DNA of 64,000 nucleotides from Seminavis robusta (Eukaryota; Bacillariophyta; Bacillariophyceae; Naviculales; Naviculaceae): positions 44,596 through 108,595 of the forward strand of contig CAICTM010000140.1 in NCBI GenBank assembly GCA_903772945.1. Direction: 5' to 3'. The notes beneath the pieces are model-generated. The model was not told the DNA's origin. It saw nothing but the letters and a program-made list of their open reading frames with translations, and did not search any database. The translations under genes were made by a program, and so were the position numbers. This document shows positions 1 to 11,830 of this stretch, piece after piece (the first letter of the stretch is position 1; every line of letters begins with the position of its first letter).

Positions 1-1820
1 AGGTAGGAAAAACATTCGGTCTACCGTATTCAGAAACCTCCAATGATGAAACAATACTGCAACATCTACCAGAACACAATAATCAAGGACCTGATCCAGA
101 ACCAAAGTAAGTGATTTGACCGCCAAAAAGGAAATTGCGAGCCTGATGCAACGATCTCTTAGGTTAACGTCTTTTAACCGATAGTATCCACGAATGAATC
201 GTTAGTTTGGATCGTTCGACTTCGCTCTTCGCTCGCTCGAGTCGAGTCGAGTCACTCGTCACTCGCTTTCTATTCTCGCGCTGTGTTCACGCGACACAAG
301 AGGGTCTGGGGACAGAAAGTGGAAACGAAACTGGTGGTTCACTGGAGAACGCCAAGCTTGGACACTGAACCGAAGACCAGATCATCCATTACCAGTATCC
401 ACATTCATTTGTGTTCAGGCCATCCAGATTCGATTCCCATTTCATGCATCCTACAAGCTATACTTGTTTTGGCTTGATAGTTGTCCTGTCGCTGCAGTCT
501 ACTAGCTACTTCAGAAGCTAGCTATCTAGTACTTTTCGAATCACTCAAATCTGGAACCAGTGTTTTAATCTTCTTGCTTATTATTGTAAGCTGCTAATTA
601 ACATATCGGAGAATGTACTCTTTAGAAGTGTACAAGTTGACGTACAACCACTAATACACGGCAACGGAATGAGTTTGCTATAAGGAACACGCAGCATACC
701 AGGTACGATACTCGAGTAATTATCTAAGTGACAGAGATTCATGCCTGCACAGATCCACAGGCTTAAAACACACGCTACAATGGAAGTCCGCCCTCACATG
801 ATGTGGTCTTCATGAAGAGAGAAGACATTCTGATGGCAAGGGAGACGGAAGTTCGTTGGAAACCAGAGGAATGCCCCAGTCACCCTAACTACAAAAAGCC
901 AAAACCCTTCAAGTTCTAATAATGTCACTACAACTAATCACTCTTTGCTAAAATCGTATGACTACAACTAATGCGAACAATTCCAAGAAAAGAAGGGAAA
1001 GGACAGGTTGCATCAAGGTACAGATGTACATGTAGCTCGGATAGTATGAGATGTACATACAGATGGTAATGAGCACTGAAGAACACGGCCCCTCTTCGCA
1101 CATTCACATTTGTTTTCTCTGTAAAAGGCGACACCACCAGGTGAGAAAAAGGCAACTTTAGCGCTTCATTAATTTTCTTTGGCAAAGAACTAACTAGAAC
1201 CAGCAAAGCGACATCGGCGTCACTTTGACTGCATCCAGCCCCCCTGTCCGATCGAAATGACAACAAATGTTGGATTTGATTGGATGATGTCGGGTGACGT
1301 GACTGGACCATCCAGTCATAGCTACTGTACAGTTGCAGGTTGTACAGTGGCTTAGCCTTCTCCAGCGCCTTATGTCTCGTTCCTCAGAACAGACCCATCC
1401 TCGCCATTCTGATTTTGAAGGTCTCATCCGTTTAAAGGCAAACGTCGCTTGTGAATTTTGTTGTAATTAAAAAAGGAAATAAGCTTCTGCATCTGTCCGG
1501 TATGAAGCTCCACGACTTCGAAATAAGTATAGAGAACAAAGAACCGACACTTGCGACATTTGCAGCGATCCACTCCAATTTGTAGGAGAAAACTTCCACT
1601 ACGGAAGCCAGTACCAGGTAGTCGGGGCCTGTTGTCATTCCGACCTTCCTGGCAACTTTTGTCCCCTGTGTCCATCACTCACATAACACCTTGAATTCAG
1701 TGGTTGAGGATTTCTTGAGCCACAGAAGGACTGCACCTACCTACGGCACTAGCTAGACAGGTGTTTTGAGGATCCCTCTCGCCTCACCTCCGTTTTCTCA
1801 CAATTCTCAATTCCGAAACG
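1..1820. other. Intergenic, no supported gene
   Basis: No reading frame here looks like a conserved protein. A low-complexity GAGTC/CACTCG-type tract lies near 225-270. TACATGTA-like palindromes and CTAGCTAG tracts occur, as in other spacers of this window. Confidence 0.6.
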
Positions 1821-2573
1821 ATGAACATGAATAATACCAACCAAATCTTCCAACATCAGCCGGCTGTGGCCACCATCTTTGAGGAGATGAAACGCTTGAA
1901 CACCGAAGGTATAAAAAGTCTCTTGGAAGAGGACAGCTCGACTGCAGCGCGTTTCTTTGTGAGTGCCTTGGGTCTTGCTCAAGGCCAGACCGCTGTCCAC
2001 ATTCCGGACGATGAGCAGGAGCCTCTGGCGGTACCTCCGCGTGATCATCGTCACATTCCCTATTTCTCTCCTATTCGAGGACTGCAGGACGGCGACTCTT
2101 CTGTCTACGTACATGACCAGCCGGTTTGGTTGGATGGCTGGTGGCTGGCAGCAAACGGTGACGTGTTGGAAAAAGCCACAACGTTTGCATCATTCGTCCT
2201 CTTCAATCTGGCTCTGTCCTATCATCACCGGGGTCTGGTGGAGCAAAAAGCGGCACACCTTAAGAGAGCATGCAAGCTCTACAACATCTGTGCCTCTGAC
2301 ATGATCCCACGGTTGCCCATGTCCATCATGGAATCCTTTGGGGTGCCTCTGGCCGCAGCTTGTCTGAATAACCAAGCACAGATCCAGTATCAGTATCTGG
2401 GTGATTCTGCAGCCTCGTTGCGTCTTGCCCACGAAATGTTGCAGCCTGAGATGCTGGCTCGCATGTACGCAGTTGCTTCTCAAAACGCTCAGTTTGCTCT
2501 CCAACTCGAAGAGTTCCTCTTGAACACCCAGCTCTTTCTGAACTGCTCTCGCAATGCAGCCCCGGTTGCCTGA
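1821..2573 (+). CDS. TPR-like helical protein of unknown function
   Basis: A 250-residue intronless frame starts at the ATG at 1821 (MNMNNTNQIF). After a polar N-terminus, residues about 20-60 form a helical stretch. A proline-rich link follows. Residues about 105-200 contain a helix pair with FNLALSYHHRG and a following KRACKLY helix, the spacing seen in tetratricopeptide repeats. Further helices (LNNQAQIQYQYLG) follow. Proteins with a Phe-Asn-Leu-Ala...His-His core are common in diatom genomes and are usually left unnamed; that is family memory, not a search result. No signal peptide or membrane segment is seen. The probable role is protein-protein interaction, but the partner cannot be named. 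Confidence 0.7.
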   Translation: MNMNNTNQIFQHQPAVATIFEEMKRLNTEGIKSLLEEDSSTAARFFVSALGLAQGQTAVHIPDDEQEPLAVPPRDHRHIPYFSPIRGLQDGDSSVYVHDQPVWLDGWWLAANGDVLEKATTFASFVLFNLALSYHHRGLVEQKAAHLKRACKLYNICASDMIPRLPMSIMESFGVPLAAACLNNQAQIQYQYLGDSAASLRLAHEMLQPEMLARMYAVASQNAQFALQLEEFLLNTQLFLNCSRNAAPVA

Positions 2574-4411
2574 GGCAAGTGCTTCGTTTGGTTGTTGCAA
2601 ACAGAAGAACCACCACTTGATACACAGTACCTATTATTGAACGAAACCCGAGTCCGACGTTCAGCTTCGCTCATCTTTACTACAAATACTTTTTAACTGC
2701 TACTAGTAGTTACCACCCGGCCTCGATGCATACATGTAGCTAGCTCTGCCGTGTCTGTTCGTCAGCTTGCAAAGGTGGGGTTTTCGTACACTGTTTGCTC
2801 CAAATGCTTCACCGCTTCTCCTTTCCCTGCCGAACCATGTCTCTCCAGGAAACGAGCACCTGCATCCTAGCTGCCCCTCCCCATAGTGCAAGCCTTTTCA
2901 TTGAGCCCCTTTGATGTGACAGGTCCAGCCAAACAGTACAAAGTTTGTTGGCCTCGAGCATTGTCCCACCTTAGCACAGTAGCAGCCCAGCCTATCTTAG
3001 CACCGAGTTTCTTTCATTGAGTGTACCGGTACATCGTACTTGCTCACAGGGTCACCGTGCGCTCTCGTGATGTTGCCATTACCGAGACTGTCACGTCGAA
3101 ATGACTTCACACACACGGAATCCCTTTTGGTTGTAGTAGGGCGTAACACGTTTCTTGAGATTTTCCATTTTCTAACTCCTTTGGAGGTTATTACTGCACC
3201 TCGCAGGAGCCACACATGAATCCTCTCCATGTACTACCAGTACATGTAGCTATCATAGACTGGATCAAGACAAGTCTTTCGGCAAGGGTCCTGTACTAGC
3301 TAGTAGCTAGTTAGAGAGATCCCGATTCCAATAGATTGTACCATTCTGATAAAAAGAACTTTGCAGGCTTCCAGCAGAAAGGCTGTTATCTACGGAAGCC
3401 TTGAGTGTGCGGCTTTACTACATGTAAGTTTTTAAATGCAGCGAAGCTCATCTAAACGGAAGGGAACGCAGCAAGCCAGGGTGCGACTGTACGTACCGTA
3501 GATCGAAACTCGTCATCAATCATTCTCTGACCCGGCAAACGACAAACTTATGTGGTGAAGATCCACAGGTATAAAAAAGGCTTCCTTATACGAACCTGCG
3601 ATGCTCTTGAGGACATCATACAGTGAACGTCAACATGAGTGCTAGCTAGCTAGTGGTTTCTATTGCGAGAAGACTGCTAGCGGCAATGCCAAGTCAGTGG
3701 ATGCCAACGCTGGAGGCAAGACAAAGAAGTCGTTGCTGCCGCCGGTATGGAGTGCAATATGCCCAGTGCAGCAGTTGCAGAGAAACAACAAGTTAAGGAG
3801 GTACCACCAGGTCTGCACGTCAGCGGGAGGTAACCCGGAAAACTCTCGTGTTATTTCAGACTTTATCGAGCCTATTCTATCCACCGACAATGATCCGATG
3901 CCGTTAGCTCCATGCCGCTGCAGTTAGACTCACCGGCCATGTAGAGACCCGTGCAGTGGATGTGTGTGTTCGCAATAGCCATGGCTGTTAACTTGTGTCG
4001 GGGTAGAGAGTTGCTGGTGCTTTATACGTGTAGAACAGAGTGTGTTAGTTTGGGGTATCGAAAAAAGTCTGTTAACTCTGCACCATGTCACTCACACGTT
4101 ACACCCCTCGGCAACTCTCCACCCCAACGGTGTCCTGTAGAGCACAGGCACACCTTCCATCCGCTATGTCCATACCCTCCTTGGTTCACCGGAAGGGCAT
4201 GATCGAGCACCACAACGTACATCATTGTCTGTTGTTGAAAAAGGCAGTTTGTTGTTGTCATGGAGTCTGGATCATCGCGACAAGCACCAAGAAACAGAGC
4301 CAGCCGGATAGGAATCTGCATTTCCCATGTGTTGACAAGCCATTTGTTGGTACTCATTCCACGGCGAAATCCATCGTAGAATAAAAGCGAGATAATGAAA
4401 CGTCCATTTCA
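2574..4411. other. Spacer with one relic fragment
   Basis: No intact gene is seen. The only recognisable coding trace is a short relic at about 3655-3740, listed separately. CTAGCTAG runs occur near 3295 and 3640. Confidence 0.55.
3655..3740 (+). pseudogene. Fragment of the SBP-receptor N-terminus
   Basis: Translated on the plus strand this stretch reads CEKTASGNAK...VDANAGGKTKKSLL. It resembles the repeated cytoplasmic N-terminus of the minus-strand receptor gene at 41906-44596 (CEKTGSSNAN...SKAGGNMEKLLD). Only about 28 codons match, and the following sequence does not. It is most simply an old, truncated duplicate. Confidence 0.35.
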
Positions 4412-5137
4412 TTGAAAACCATGCCGGTAACATCCATGGTTGTAGTTGAGTATGCTGGAGAGCCATCTCCAGACTTTGTTGCCAGCTTGGCTTTCAGTCA
4501 TCAGAAGACGCCAGCATTCAGGAAGTTGGAGGATGGCACATTTGAGAGGTCTCGAGAGTGGCTGGATTCTGTTGACAACAACAAGAGAGATGATGAGGAT
4601 TCCACTATCTTCTTCTCGGAACAGCTTCTGGTTGTTGCTACTTTCAATATCCAACGTACCTTTGGGCATCTGCCTGCTGACCTTGTTTGCTTTGTTCTCG
4701 CTGATGGTAGCAACAGTCTCATGTATGCATTTTGTGATTCTGCTTTGAGTCATCAGTTGATTGTGGATAAGGAGATGATCGACCGTGGTTCCATGCTGAC
4801 TATCAACAAGGCAGAGGTCTTTTGGTTTCAGCAATTTCCACAGAGGATGCGTTGTTCTCTCATCATCTTCGACATGTCATGGAAGCTGCCGCCCAATGTT
4901 CTGGGAAATGTTGTCAAGGAAGGTGACATCAGGCGGACCAGGTTCCGTACGAAGGATGTTTCCCATTGCAAGGACAATAAAGAAATTGTTTTCATGACCA
5001 AGTTCAAGCCTGACCCATATGAGAACTTTATGATTCTTCGTCCTGAGGCGGCAAGTGAGATGGTGGCAAGAGCAGACAGGGATGAGTTCATAATGCATCT
5101 TTTGTTGTGGTCCCCAGCATCAAGAGCTTGTGAGTGA
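4412..5137 (+). pseudogene. Unknown protein, likely broken 3' end
   Basis: This frame gives 241 residues from the ATG at 4412; a second ATG four codons on (MPVTSM) is equally possible. The protein is mixed alpha/beta with no membrane segment and no family I recognise. Coding potential does not stop at the TGA at 5135-5137. In shifted frames the sequence continues with SDAMNETYV, then EVDYDDYE, then EDEVDGKPRKCDCIEEHG (from about 5199) and finally FEVASPLPSCVVQRIW (to 5596). The pieces read like one protein of about 390 residues cut by several small indels. It lies just downstream of the Mutator-like relic and converges with it. It could be a cargo or neighbour gene, and sequencing error could explain the indels. 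Confidence 0.5.
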
Positions 5138-5192
5138 TGCAATGAATGAAACGTACGTTGTATTGAAGTTGATTATGACGATTATGAGATTA

Positions 5193-5596
5193 TCATCCTG
5201 AGGATGAAGTTGATGGGAAGCCGCGAAAGTGCGACTGCATCGAGGAACATGGTCTTCTGACTTGTGCTGTGAACGAAGCTCCGATCAACTTGGTGGACAA
5301 GAACGATCTTCTCCATTCCTTGAAGAAATACATCATGAAGAAAACAAATGGGAGGTGTACAGTCATGACTTCAAAGGCCTCACCCAGTCTCACAAGCGCT
5401 GGTGCTGCTATTCTGGTACGCAACCAATATCTTCCAGTTTGAAGTTGCGTCCCCATTGCCATCTTGTGTTGTTCAACGTATTTGGTTGGTGTACCCAAAC
5501 TTCAACAATGCGAAGGCAACTGGTTTCCTCTCCACTGAAGAGCGATCCCGTAAGCGAGGACGTTTCGAAGAGGATCTTTCCTCGAAGATCGAATAG
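5193..5596 (+). pseudogene. Frameshifted continuation of the 4412 gene
   Basis: Two overlapping frames show protein-like sequence. One runs from about 5199 to 5442 (EDEVDGKPRKCDCIEEHG...NLVDKNDLLHSLKKY). The other runs from 5402 to 5596 and ends SRKRGRFEEDLSSKIE before a stop. No convincing intron joins them, since the only GT...AG span is about 22 nt. This is best read as the decayed 3' half of the gene starting at 4412. Function unknown. Confidence 0.4.
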
Positions 5597-5736
5597 GAGT
5601 CCGTTGATACCGTGTCAAGGAAGAAGTATTCGCGACGTAGCAAAAAGTTACTGTGTCGCCAGATTTGAGAGTGTTCTATAGTCTGACAGTATAATCCAAT
5701 TACTTAGATGCTCCAACTATTTGTTACTCTACAATT

Positions 5737-8201
5737 CTATTCTTCAGAAGTAGCGATTGTTTGTTCGTGCGCACCGGCTAGCTCTTCCAGTTCCTCAGTC
5801 ACGGCTTCGGAATCTTCGCCAAATCCAATACAATCTACAAGATGTAGAGTTGCAATAGCGATGTCTTGCTCGCTTATCTCTGTTTGACTGTCAGTTGAAG
5901 GCTCTGCATCCTCTCCATTCATCGGGACTGTGTCAACTCGCACATGTAATGACTTCGGTTTTCCGTGATTGACACATCCGCGATAGCTGGATCGCGAGTG
6001 GCCAAGTTCGCCGCAGCTTCCACACACTTTGCCGGTAGTATCAGTTTTCTTCGAAATCTTTCTTTTCTTTGCTGGATTCTTTTTTGCCTTGGCAATGGCA
6101 ATACCAGAGGAGTACATGCGGCCATCCTTTCGGTCTTGTTCCAGCTTTTCCTGGTACTCCTTGAGCTTCAAGTAAGTCTCCCTATTTCTTTTCTTTTGTA
6201 TTCGATGGTCCTTCGCTTGCTGATTCTTTTTTTCCGATACTCCTCTTGTTGCCGCAAGAAATAGGCGGTTCCTTCCTCCATTTCCAACCCGAGCGCAATG
6301 AACAGTCTTCTGAAGAACTCTTCTACACCCAACAGAGTGATGCCAACTGCAATGCAAACCCGGTTTTGGAGGGAGAGTGAACCGGCGTAGACTTTGTTCT
6401 TGGGTGCGAGCCAGGCTATTGTGTTGTTGAGCGATTCATTCGCGTTTGTTGTCATGTTATGGTTTGATTCATCGAGGCGTTCCATCGTGGTAAATTCATT
6501 GAAAGGATCAACCAGTGATTCGTAGAGAGACTTGTCTTTTGTCTTGCTCCTGTACACTTTCCCACACTCACTCCTTTCCTTTTCTGACATCTCTTTACGT
6601 AAGCAGAAGTCTCCACAGAATTCATGGTTGTCGAATGTGTGTTCCAGCACGGCCTTGACAGCATCAGCCCATTTTTCTCTGGGCATGGACGGAAGCTTTT
6701 TCAGGAAGTAGACATAGTAAGTTGTCAAACGAAGAATGTCGCCTCCAGAAACTTGCTTTAACACCCTTGCCCTTCATCCCGTACAGATGGTTGCGTATGT
6801 TTTCTTGCGGTGAGCAGGATCGGCAACAAATACTGGCTCTGGTACCGGATACCGAAGGTGTCCGTCTGATCTAGTCTTTGCTTTTCCCTTTTTTGTGTAC
6901 CCCAGAATGGATAGTTTGTCGAGTTTGCGGTGTTTCAACCAATCTTTGTTGCTCCATTTGCAATGAGCCTTCATCGTGGAGTCATCATCAGTGCAGATCT
7001 TTTCCATGACAATGTTGTACAGGTCGTACAATTCTTCCACCATGATCAACAACGATTGAGGCTCCATCCCACCAGAACTGCCCTCATAGTTGACCATGCA
7101 TTCATGCTCTGGAACATCCAGTCCTCTGCTTAGATGATACTGGCACTTTCGACAGAACTTGGATCTCTGGCAAATAACACACGGTTTACCAGTTTGGGCT
7201 CCCATAATGCTGGCATGACCAGAAGGTGAGTTGTACGATCGGCCGCTGCCTTTCTGATTCCATCCCATGTCCATGCCACCATTCATGATTGCTCTTTGTT
7301 CAGGCCGTTCACCCTTTTTAACAGATGCCTCCCATTCCACGAAATTGAAGTTGGTTCCACGATTGCTCCTTCGAACTTCCTCAATCAAGTTGTCAACAAG
7401 AGCCTTGTGACAAACCTCTCGAATGAAAGGAGCCAATGATAGTTCGATGTTGGAAAAAGACTTCTTCGACATTGTGGTATAATTGGGTAAGTTCAGCATG
7501 GCAAGTGTCCGTTGTGCTTCCACACCACCATCTCCGGACCAGAGAAAAGCTAACACAAACTGAATATTGCATGAAAAATCCAGGTTCGTCGCATGGTTCG
7601 AGAGCTTCGGAAGGGTAGTCCTCGACACATCCGATTCTTTCAGTTCACCGAATGACTTGCATTCTTCATTGCCACAGGTCAACTGACCGACAGAGGTAAC
7701 ACAGGTGGTATTGAATGTAAGCTGGACACTTGGCTGCCTGCATGTAAAACACCTTGTGTTGCCATTGACTAATTCAGATAACCCTTTGTGCTCCAGGATC
7801 AGGCGACGTGGGGTTGGTGGCTTCTTCTTTGTGTCATCATCCGGAACAGCAAGAGGGGAAAGGGCAGTGGCAACATTGTCAACAACTGGAGAGGGAGTTG
7901 GTTGTGGATGCTCCTTCCTCTTCGGCGCTCACATGTTCAACATCGAATGGGCCCAACCAGGCCTCTTCGCAATGACGTCCACCCGGTTTCCGGCAGCTAA
8001 CTTGTTGATTTCTCTCTGATAGTTGCTTGTTGCCTTGTTCTCACTGATGGCAATACAAGGCAAAATGGGGGTAACTCCTCTCTGACGGCGACTTTCTCTC
8101 AATACCGGAGTTGACTCATCTCCTCCTACCACTGCCGGAGTTACAATCTGTGGGTTGTCTGTAGAGGTTTCAGCTCCTTCCTCTTCTGAGGCAACATTCA
8201 T
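5737..8201 (-). pseudogene. Mutator-like (animal/protist type) transposase relic
   Basis: One minus-strand frame runs from 8201 to about 6235 and is broken by TGA codons at 7929-7931 and 6774-6776. It then shifts frame at an A7 tract (T run 6227-6233) and continues to 5737. In order it shows a zinc-ribbon-like start (CFTC...TCGNEEC), a DDE-type core with MDMGWNQKGSGRS followed by SGHASIMGAQTGK, a cysteine cluster (CVICQRSKFCRKC), the second acidic site in CTDDDSTMKAH, and NANESLNNTIAWLAPK carrying the last acidic residue. A lysine-rich coiled coil and a CCHC knuckle (CGSCGELGHSRSSYRGC) follow. This order fits the Mutator-like transposase family with the NESLN motif (Pfam PF20700 type) rather than the plant MULE type. 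The enzyme would cut and paste DNA. I could not find terminal repeats with certainty. Confidence 0.75.
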
Positions 8202-8335
8202 AACTTGCCGTTGTTTACTTTTGTTACCACAGAATTGGCCATGGTCGCCGGTTGCCAGCTAAAATAAAAAAGAATTCCAAAAAGAAAGATTCCATCTCCG
8301 GGTAAAATTCACTGCAAACGTCAGAGGCTGACTAG

Positions 8336-9430
8336 GTGTGGATTGACCATGGTTCAGCATGGATTTCTATTTTAGCTATCGACTGTGGACTGGCCAAAAC
8401 AAACTCGGGAGTAAAAGCGGGTGGTACCTCCTTAACGGAAGAAGCCAAGGCAAAACTACTGTGGAATATCGCCTTGCCGACGCGCCTGGTGCCAGCGCCC
8501 ATTCCCATTCCCATTCCCATGCCCTTACCGTCAGATCAGGCACGGCAACCGACGCCAAGTATGCAGTAGAAACAAGTTTCGCAGGTCCCACAGGGGAGGT
8601 CAGCTTTTTGGACGAAGCTGAACCGGAGCGAGGCTTCTCCGAGCGAATCACCACGACCATTGCAGGCTACCTTTATAGGTGCCGAGCAGCCCAGCAGGAC
8701 ATCTGAACAACAACGTGTCGCCTAGAACCTGTGCAGATTTCTCAGCTTGCTATCACGGGAAGACCTGTTCGCGATGATGATGGCCAAAGGAGACGTGCCT
8801 TGTTTGCATTGGCTGTACTGGTCATGCTAGCTGTTATTGTGGCTCTCATCTTGGGACTCCTCGGCGTATTTGACGGAAACGAGGTGCAAATTGTCAAAGA
8901 AAATACAAATGGCAGCCTTTCAACTCTCCAACGAATCAAACAGGAGGTGCCTTACGATGTGAATATCATGAGGTTCTCACTAACAAAATGGATATTCATG
9001 GATTCAGCCACAGCTTTGTAAGTGCAAACGTGATTTCGCCTGGTATGGAGTCAACTTGCTTGCCATCCCATCGATGTATCTCTCTTGAAATAGTGCATTG
9101 CAGTTGCAGCCGCCATCTTTGGACCAGAGACTGCTAAGGACAAGATGGACTTTCAAGAATACAAGAATTGGACATCTCTGTTTGGGCCTCTTGCAGAAGG
9201 GCAAGTGGACTTGTACAGTTCTTTTTACACACATACCATGGAACGAGATGTACTCCAGACTCAAGTCAAGACTGGGCTGGCTTGTCCTTTACCCCTCCTT
9301 GTCTATATATAGGAATGGGAGTTGCTGGTGATCCATTTCATGTTGGCTGTGTAGGAGACAACTTCAAACATCTCGATGAGTTACTGTCTGTAAAAACCAT
9401 GCCAAACACCATGTTTTGGTGGCTTGCTGC
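8336..9430 (+). pseudogene. Truncated relic of SBP-family-3 receptor gene
   Basis: This is a degraded copy, in opposite orientation, of the gene at 41906-44596. Matching pieces in order are PMPLPSDQARQPT, then QISQLAITGRPVRDDDGQRR with the membrane segment (ALFALAVLVMLAVIVALILG), then GSLSTLQRIKQE. The intron is retained at 9018-9093 (GTAAGT...TAG), and exon 2 follows with AAIFGPETAKDKMDFQEYKN and the text up to NFKHLDE. Several frameshifts and stops separate the pieces, and homology ends near 9400. Retention of the intron shows a DNA-level duplication rather than retroposition. Confidence 0.75.
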
Positions 9431-9479
9431 CTGTGCCAGCCAGGTGGCCTCCCCTCAACGGTGCAATGAGAGAATCAAA

Positions 9480-9858
9480 TAAAGGCACGGAGAGGTTCTG
9501 CCACGTACTCATCATGGTACCCCATCCTCGAGATCGTTCCACCGCGGTGGCATATTGAGGGGCGTAGATGCATTCGTTCGGAAACTCGTGCGGCTATTGC
9601 GAGCCACTGCAGTACTTTGGTCGCGTGAGAATTCGAGTGAGTGCTCCCGCCATGCCTGTGGTAGCGTGCGCCACTGAGTCAATCTGCCTTAGGTGCAAAT
9701 GTTAGAATCATTTGAATCCAAACAACTCCTGGCACCACTAATCCTTCCTGTACGATTGTGGTGTTTTCGGCACTGCGACGCTTTCGGAACTCTTCGTGTT
9801 ATTGTCGTCCTCGTCGTGAATCAAGGGCAAATTGGTGCTGCGAAACGAGCGGGCCCGT
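9480..9858. other. Spacer, nothing recognised
   Basis: No conserved reading frame, RNA gene or repeat was found between the receptor relic and the uncertain minus-strand gene that follows. Confidence 0.4.
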
Positions 9859-10525
9859 TCAGTGGGAGAATAGTTCCTTGCATTTGATGTCGAGATAGAG
9901 TAGGGACTTACGTGACTCCGTAGGTTCCTCTAGTAGCTCGTCCTTGGTGTCGTTGGATGTAAGGGCCTCCACCAGCAAGCAGAAGAGTTTGACATGGTAG
10001 TTTCCGTTGGCATTGACTTTGGAAATCGACACACCACTTGAGAATCTGATCACAACCATGCATCCAAGGAACCATGAACTGGGTGAGACAACGGCGACAC
10101 CATCGAGAAAACAGAGCTCCGGTCATCCACGCACGTACAGGATCTGCCACAGGATCGATCCCAATCCACAGCCATGGAAACGTATTCGGGTCAATGCCAC
10201 CAATCCCGACCCGCAAAAGAAATCCATGATGTTCCTGTGATTTATTGGTCGGTATCACTTCGTAAGCCGTCGTTGATAGAGTCACGAGGGTGTTTTTGGT
10301 GTACTGGTACGTCATGGCAATCGATCGCCATGGCAAAATTTCTGTATGGTACCGTTTCCAATCGCAGCCTCTCTCGGTCCATATGTGTATAGTGGACTCG
10401 ATCTTTGGTGAAGCCATGATGGAGAAGTCGTCCATGGTACGTCGTTGTCGTCTCTGTGGTCTCTGTGGCATGTTCGTCACTAATATTTGAGTCAGTGTGA
10501 TTGTTGTTGTCATCAAAAATGTCAA
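9859..10525 (-). CDS. Unknown protein, probably frameshifted
   Basis: Two overlapping minus-strand frames look protein-like. The upstream one (10525 to about 10070) contains IWTERGCDWKRYHTEILPWRS and GGIDPNTFPWLWIGIDPVADP. The downstream one (10059 to 9859) reads VSISKVNANGNYHVKLFCLLVEALTS and ends KCKELFSH. A single indel or a small unseen intron near 10060-10080 would join them into about 215 residues. No domain is recognised. The direction rests only on protein-like composition, so confidence is low. Confidence 0.35.
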
Positions 10526-10559
10526 TGGAACGAGATTTAGAGCTGTACGGCGTACATGT

Positions 10560-11109
10560 TCATCATTTCAGACTACCAAGCCTGGCCCTCGCTGGCTCTC
10601 GTAGATAACCTCCCTACTCCAAACCCCCTTTCTCATATTCATCGTTGTCATCCTCCGCGTCAGACAATCATGCAATGACATAGACTAGTCCGGGCATCGA
10701 TCAATGTGCCGGAGAGCAGAAGACCCAACCCACGTTATCAGTATCTATTCTACCTGTTCCGATGGACGAAGACTGCTTATAGTCGATCTCGTACCCGAAG
10801 AAAGTTTTGTGACTGAGGTAGATGCGGTAACCCAAAACATGTATTAAAGCTTTCCTTCATATTTACCTCAGCTACCATTCTAAAGCAGTCATCAGACAAG
10901 CAAGCCCCATCACGCAGTCACCCCACTTAACAACTTCCAAGTGAGCTCTCCATCCCGATTATGATTCCATCCCGCTCCTTCAAAATTCCATCCCGCTCGA
11001 TCTAGATCTCGTCTCCAACACTGCAAATTAAACCTTTCATAAAATCCGACAAGAGTCCACAACATCTGCAATAAAGGAAGCAGTCCACCACACATCAACA
11101 ACAGCAACA
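10560..11109. other. Upstream region of acyl-AMP ligase gene 1
   Basis: No gene is seen. The 18-bp motif AAGCCTGGCCCTCGCTGG near 10579 recurs near 55108. The start of the following gene is preceded by an A/C-rich leader (CAACAACAGCAACA) directly before its ATG, which is plausible eukaryotic start context. Confidence 0.4.
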
Positions 11110-11770
11110 ATGAAATTCTTCTCAACCATCCTTGATGCCTTGAACCACCATGCGGTGGAGACACCCAACAAGGTTGTCCTGACTTGGGTGGATATTGATT
11201 GCGAGGAACAGAACAAGTTGACTTTCAAACAGCTGGAAGACCAATCCAATGCCGTAGCTGCTCGTCTCCTCAAACTGGGATGCAAAAAGGGAGATCGCGT
11301 CATGGTGGCATACCCCTTCGGCCTCGAGTTCTTGGCTGGCATGTTTGGAGCCATGAAGATTGGAGTCATCCCCTGTTCCATCTATCCGCCCAATCCCAAC
11401 CAGCTCAAGACTGATATGCCAAAGTTCCGTGGATTTGCCAAGGACGCCGGAGCCAAGTATGCTCTCTCGACTAACATGTTTGCCACTGCCATGACTGCAG
11501 CCAGTGTCCTCTTCAAGACAGGGGTCAAATGGATTGGGACCGACAAGCTAACAATCGAGAAAAACAAACCCAACAAGCCCAAAGATTATGAGACCTACAA
11601 TGGGGAGTCTGATGATGTCTGTTTTATTCAATACACCTCTGGCAGCACTGGGCGACCCAAAGGAGTAATGATCAGCCATGGAAATCTAGCAGAAAATTGC
11701 ACAGCTCTTGTGCAAATGACAGATGTAACTCCATCATCGGTGGCAGCCCTGTGGGTTCCACAATACCATG

Positions 11771-11830
11771 GTAAGTTCAAAACACAAGGAGCATACTATT
11801 ATGATTGGATCTCTCATGTTTGTAATCCAG
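11771..11830 (+). other. Intron 1 of acyl-AMP ligase gene 1
   Basis: GTAAGT at 11771 and CAG at 11828-11830 bound a 60-nt intron that is a multiple of three and lacks stops, so it can be mistaken for coding sequence. Removing it joins PQYH to DMGLVAGF, the expected ligase motif. The paralogue has an intron at the same place (58910-58994). Confidence 0.9.

Noticed and set aside
934-1678. Minus-strand open frames in the first spacer
   Set aside because: Overlapping frames with Ser/Cys/His-rich random composition and no conserved segment.
6774-7931. The two in-frame TGA codons in the Mutator-like ORF as selenocysteine or a variant code
   Set aside because: No cysteine-equivalent conserved site is seen at either TGA, no selenocysteine insertion element was noticed, and neighbouring genes use TGA as a stop. 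A homopolymer frameshift nearby supports decay.
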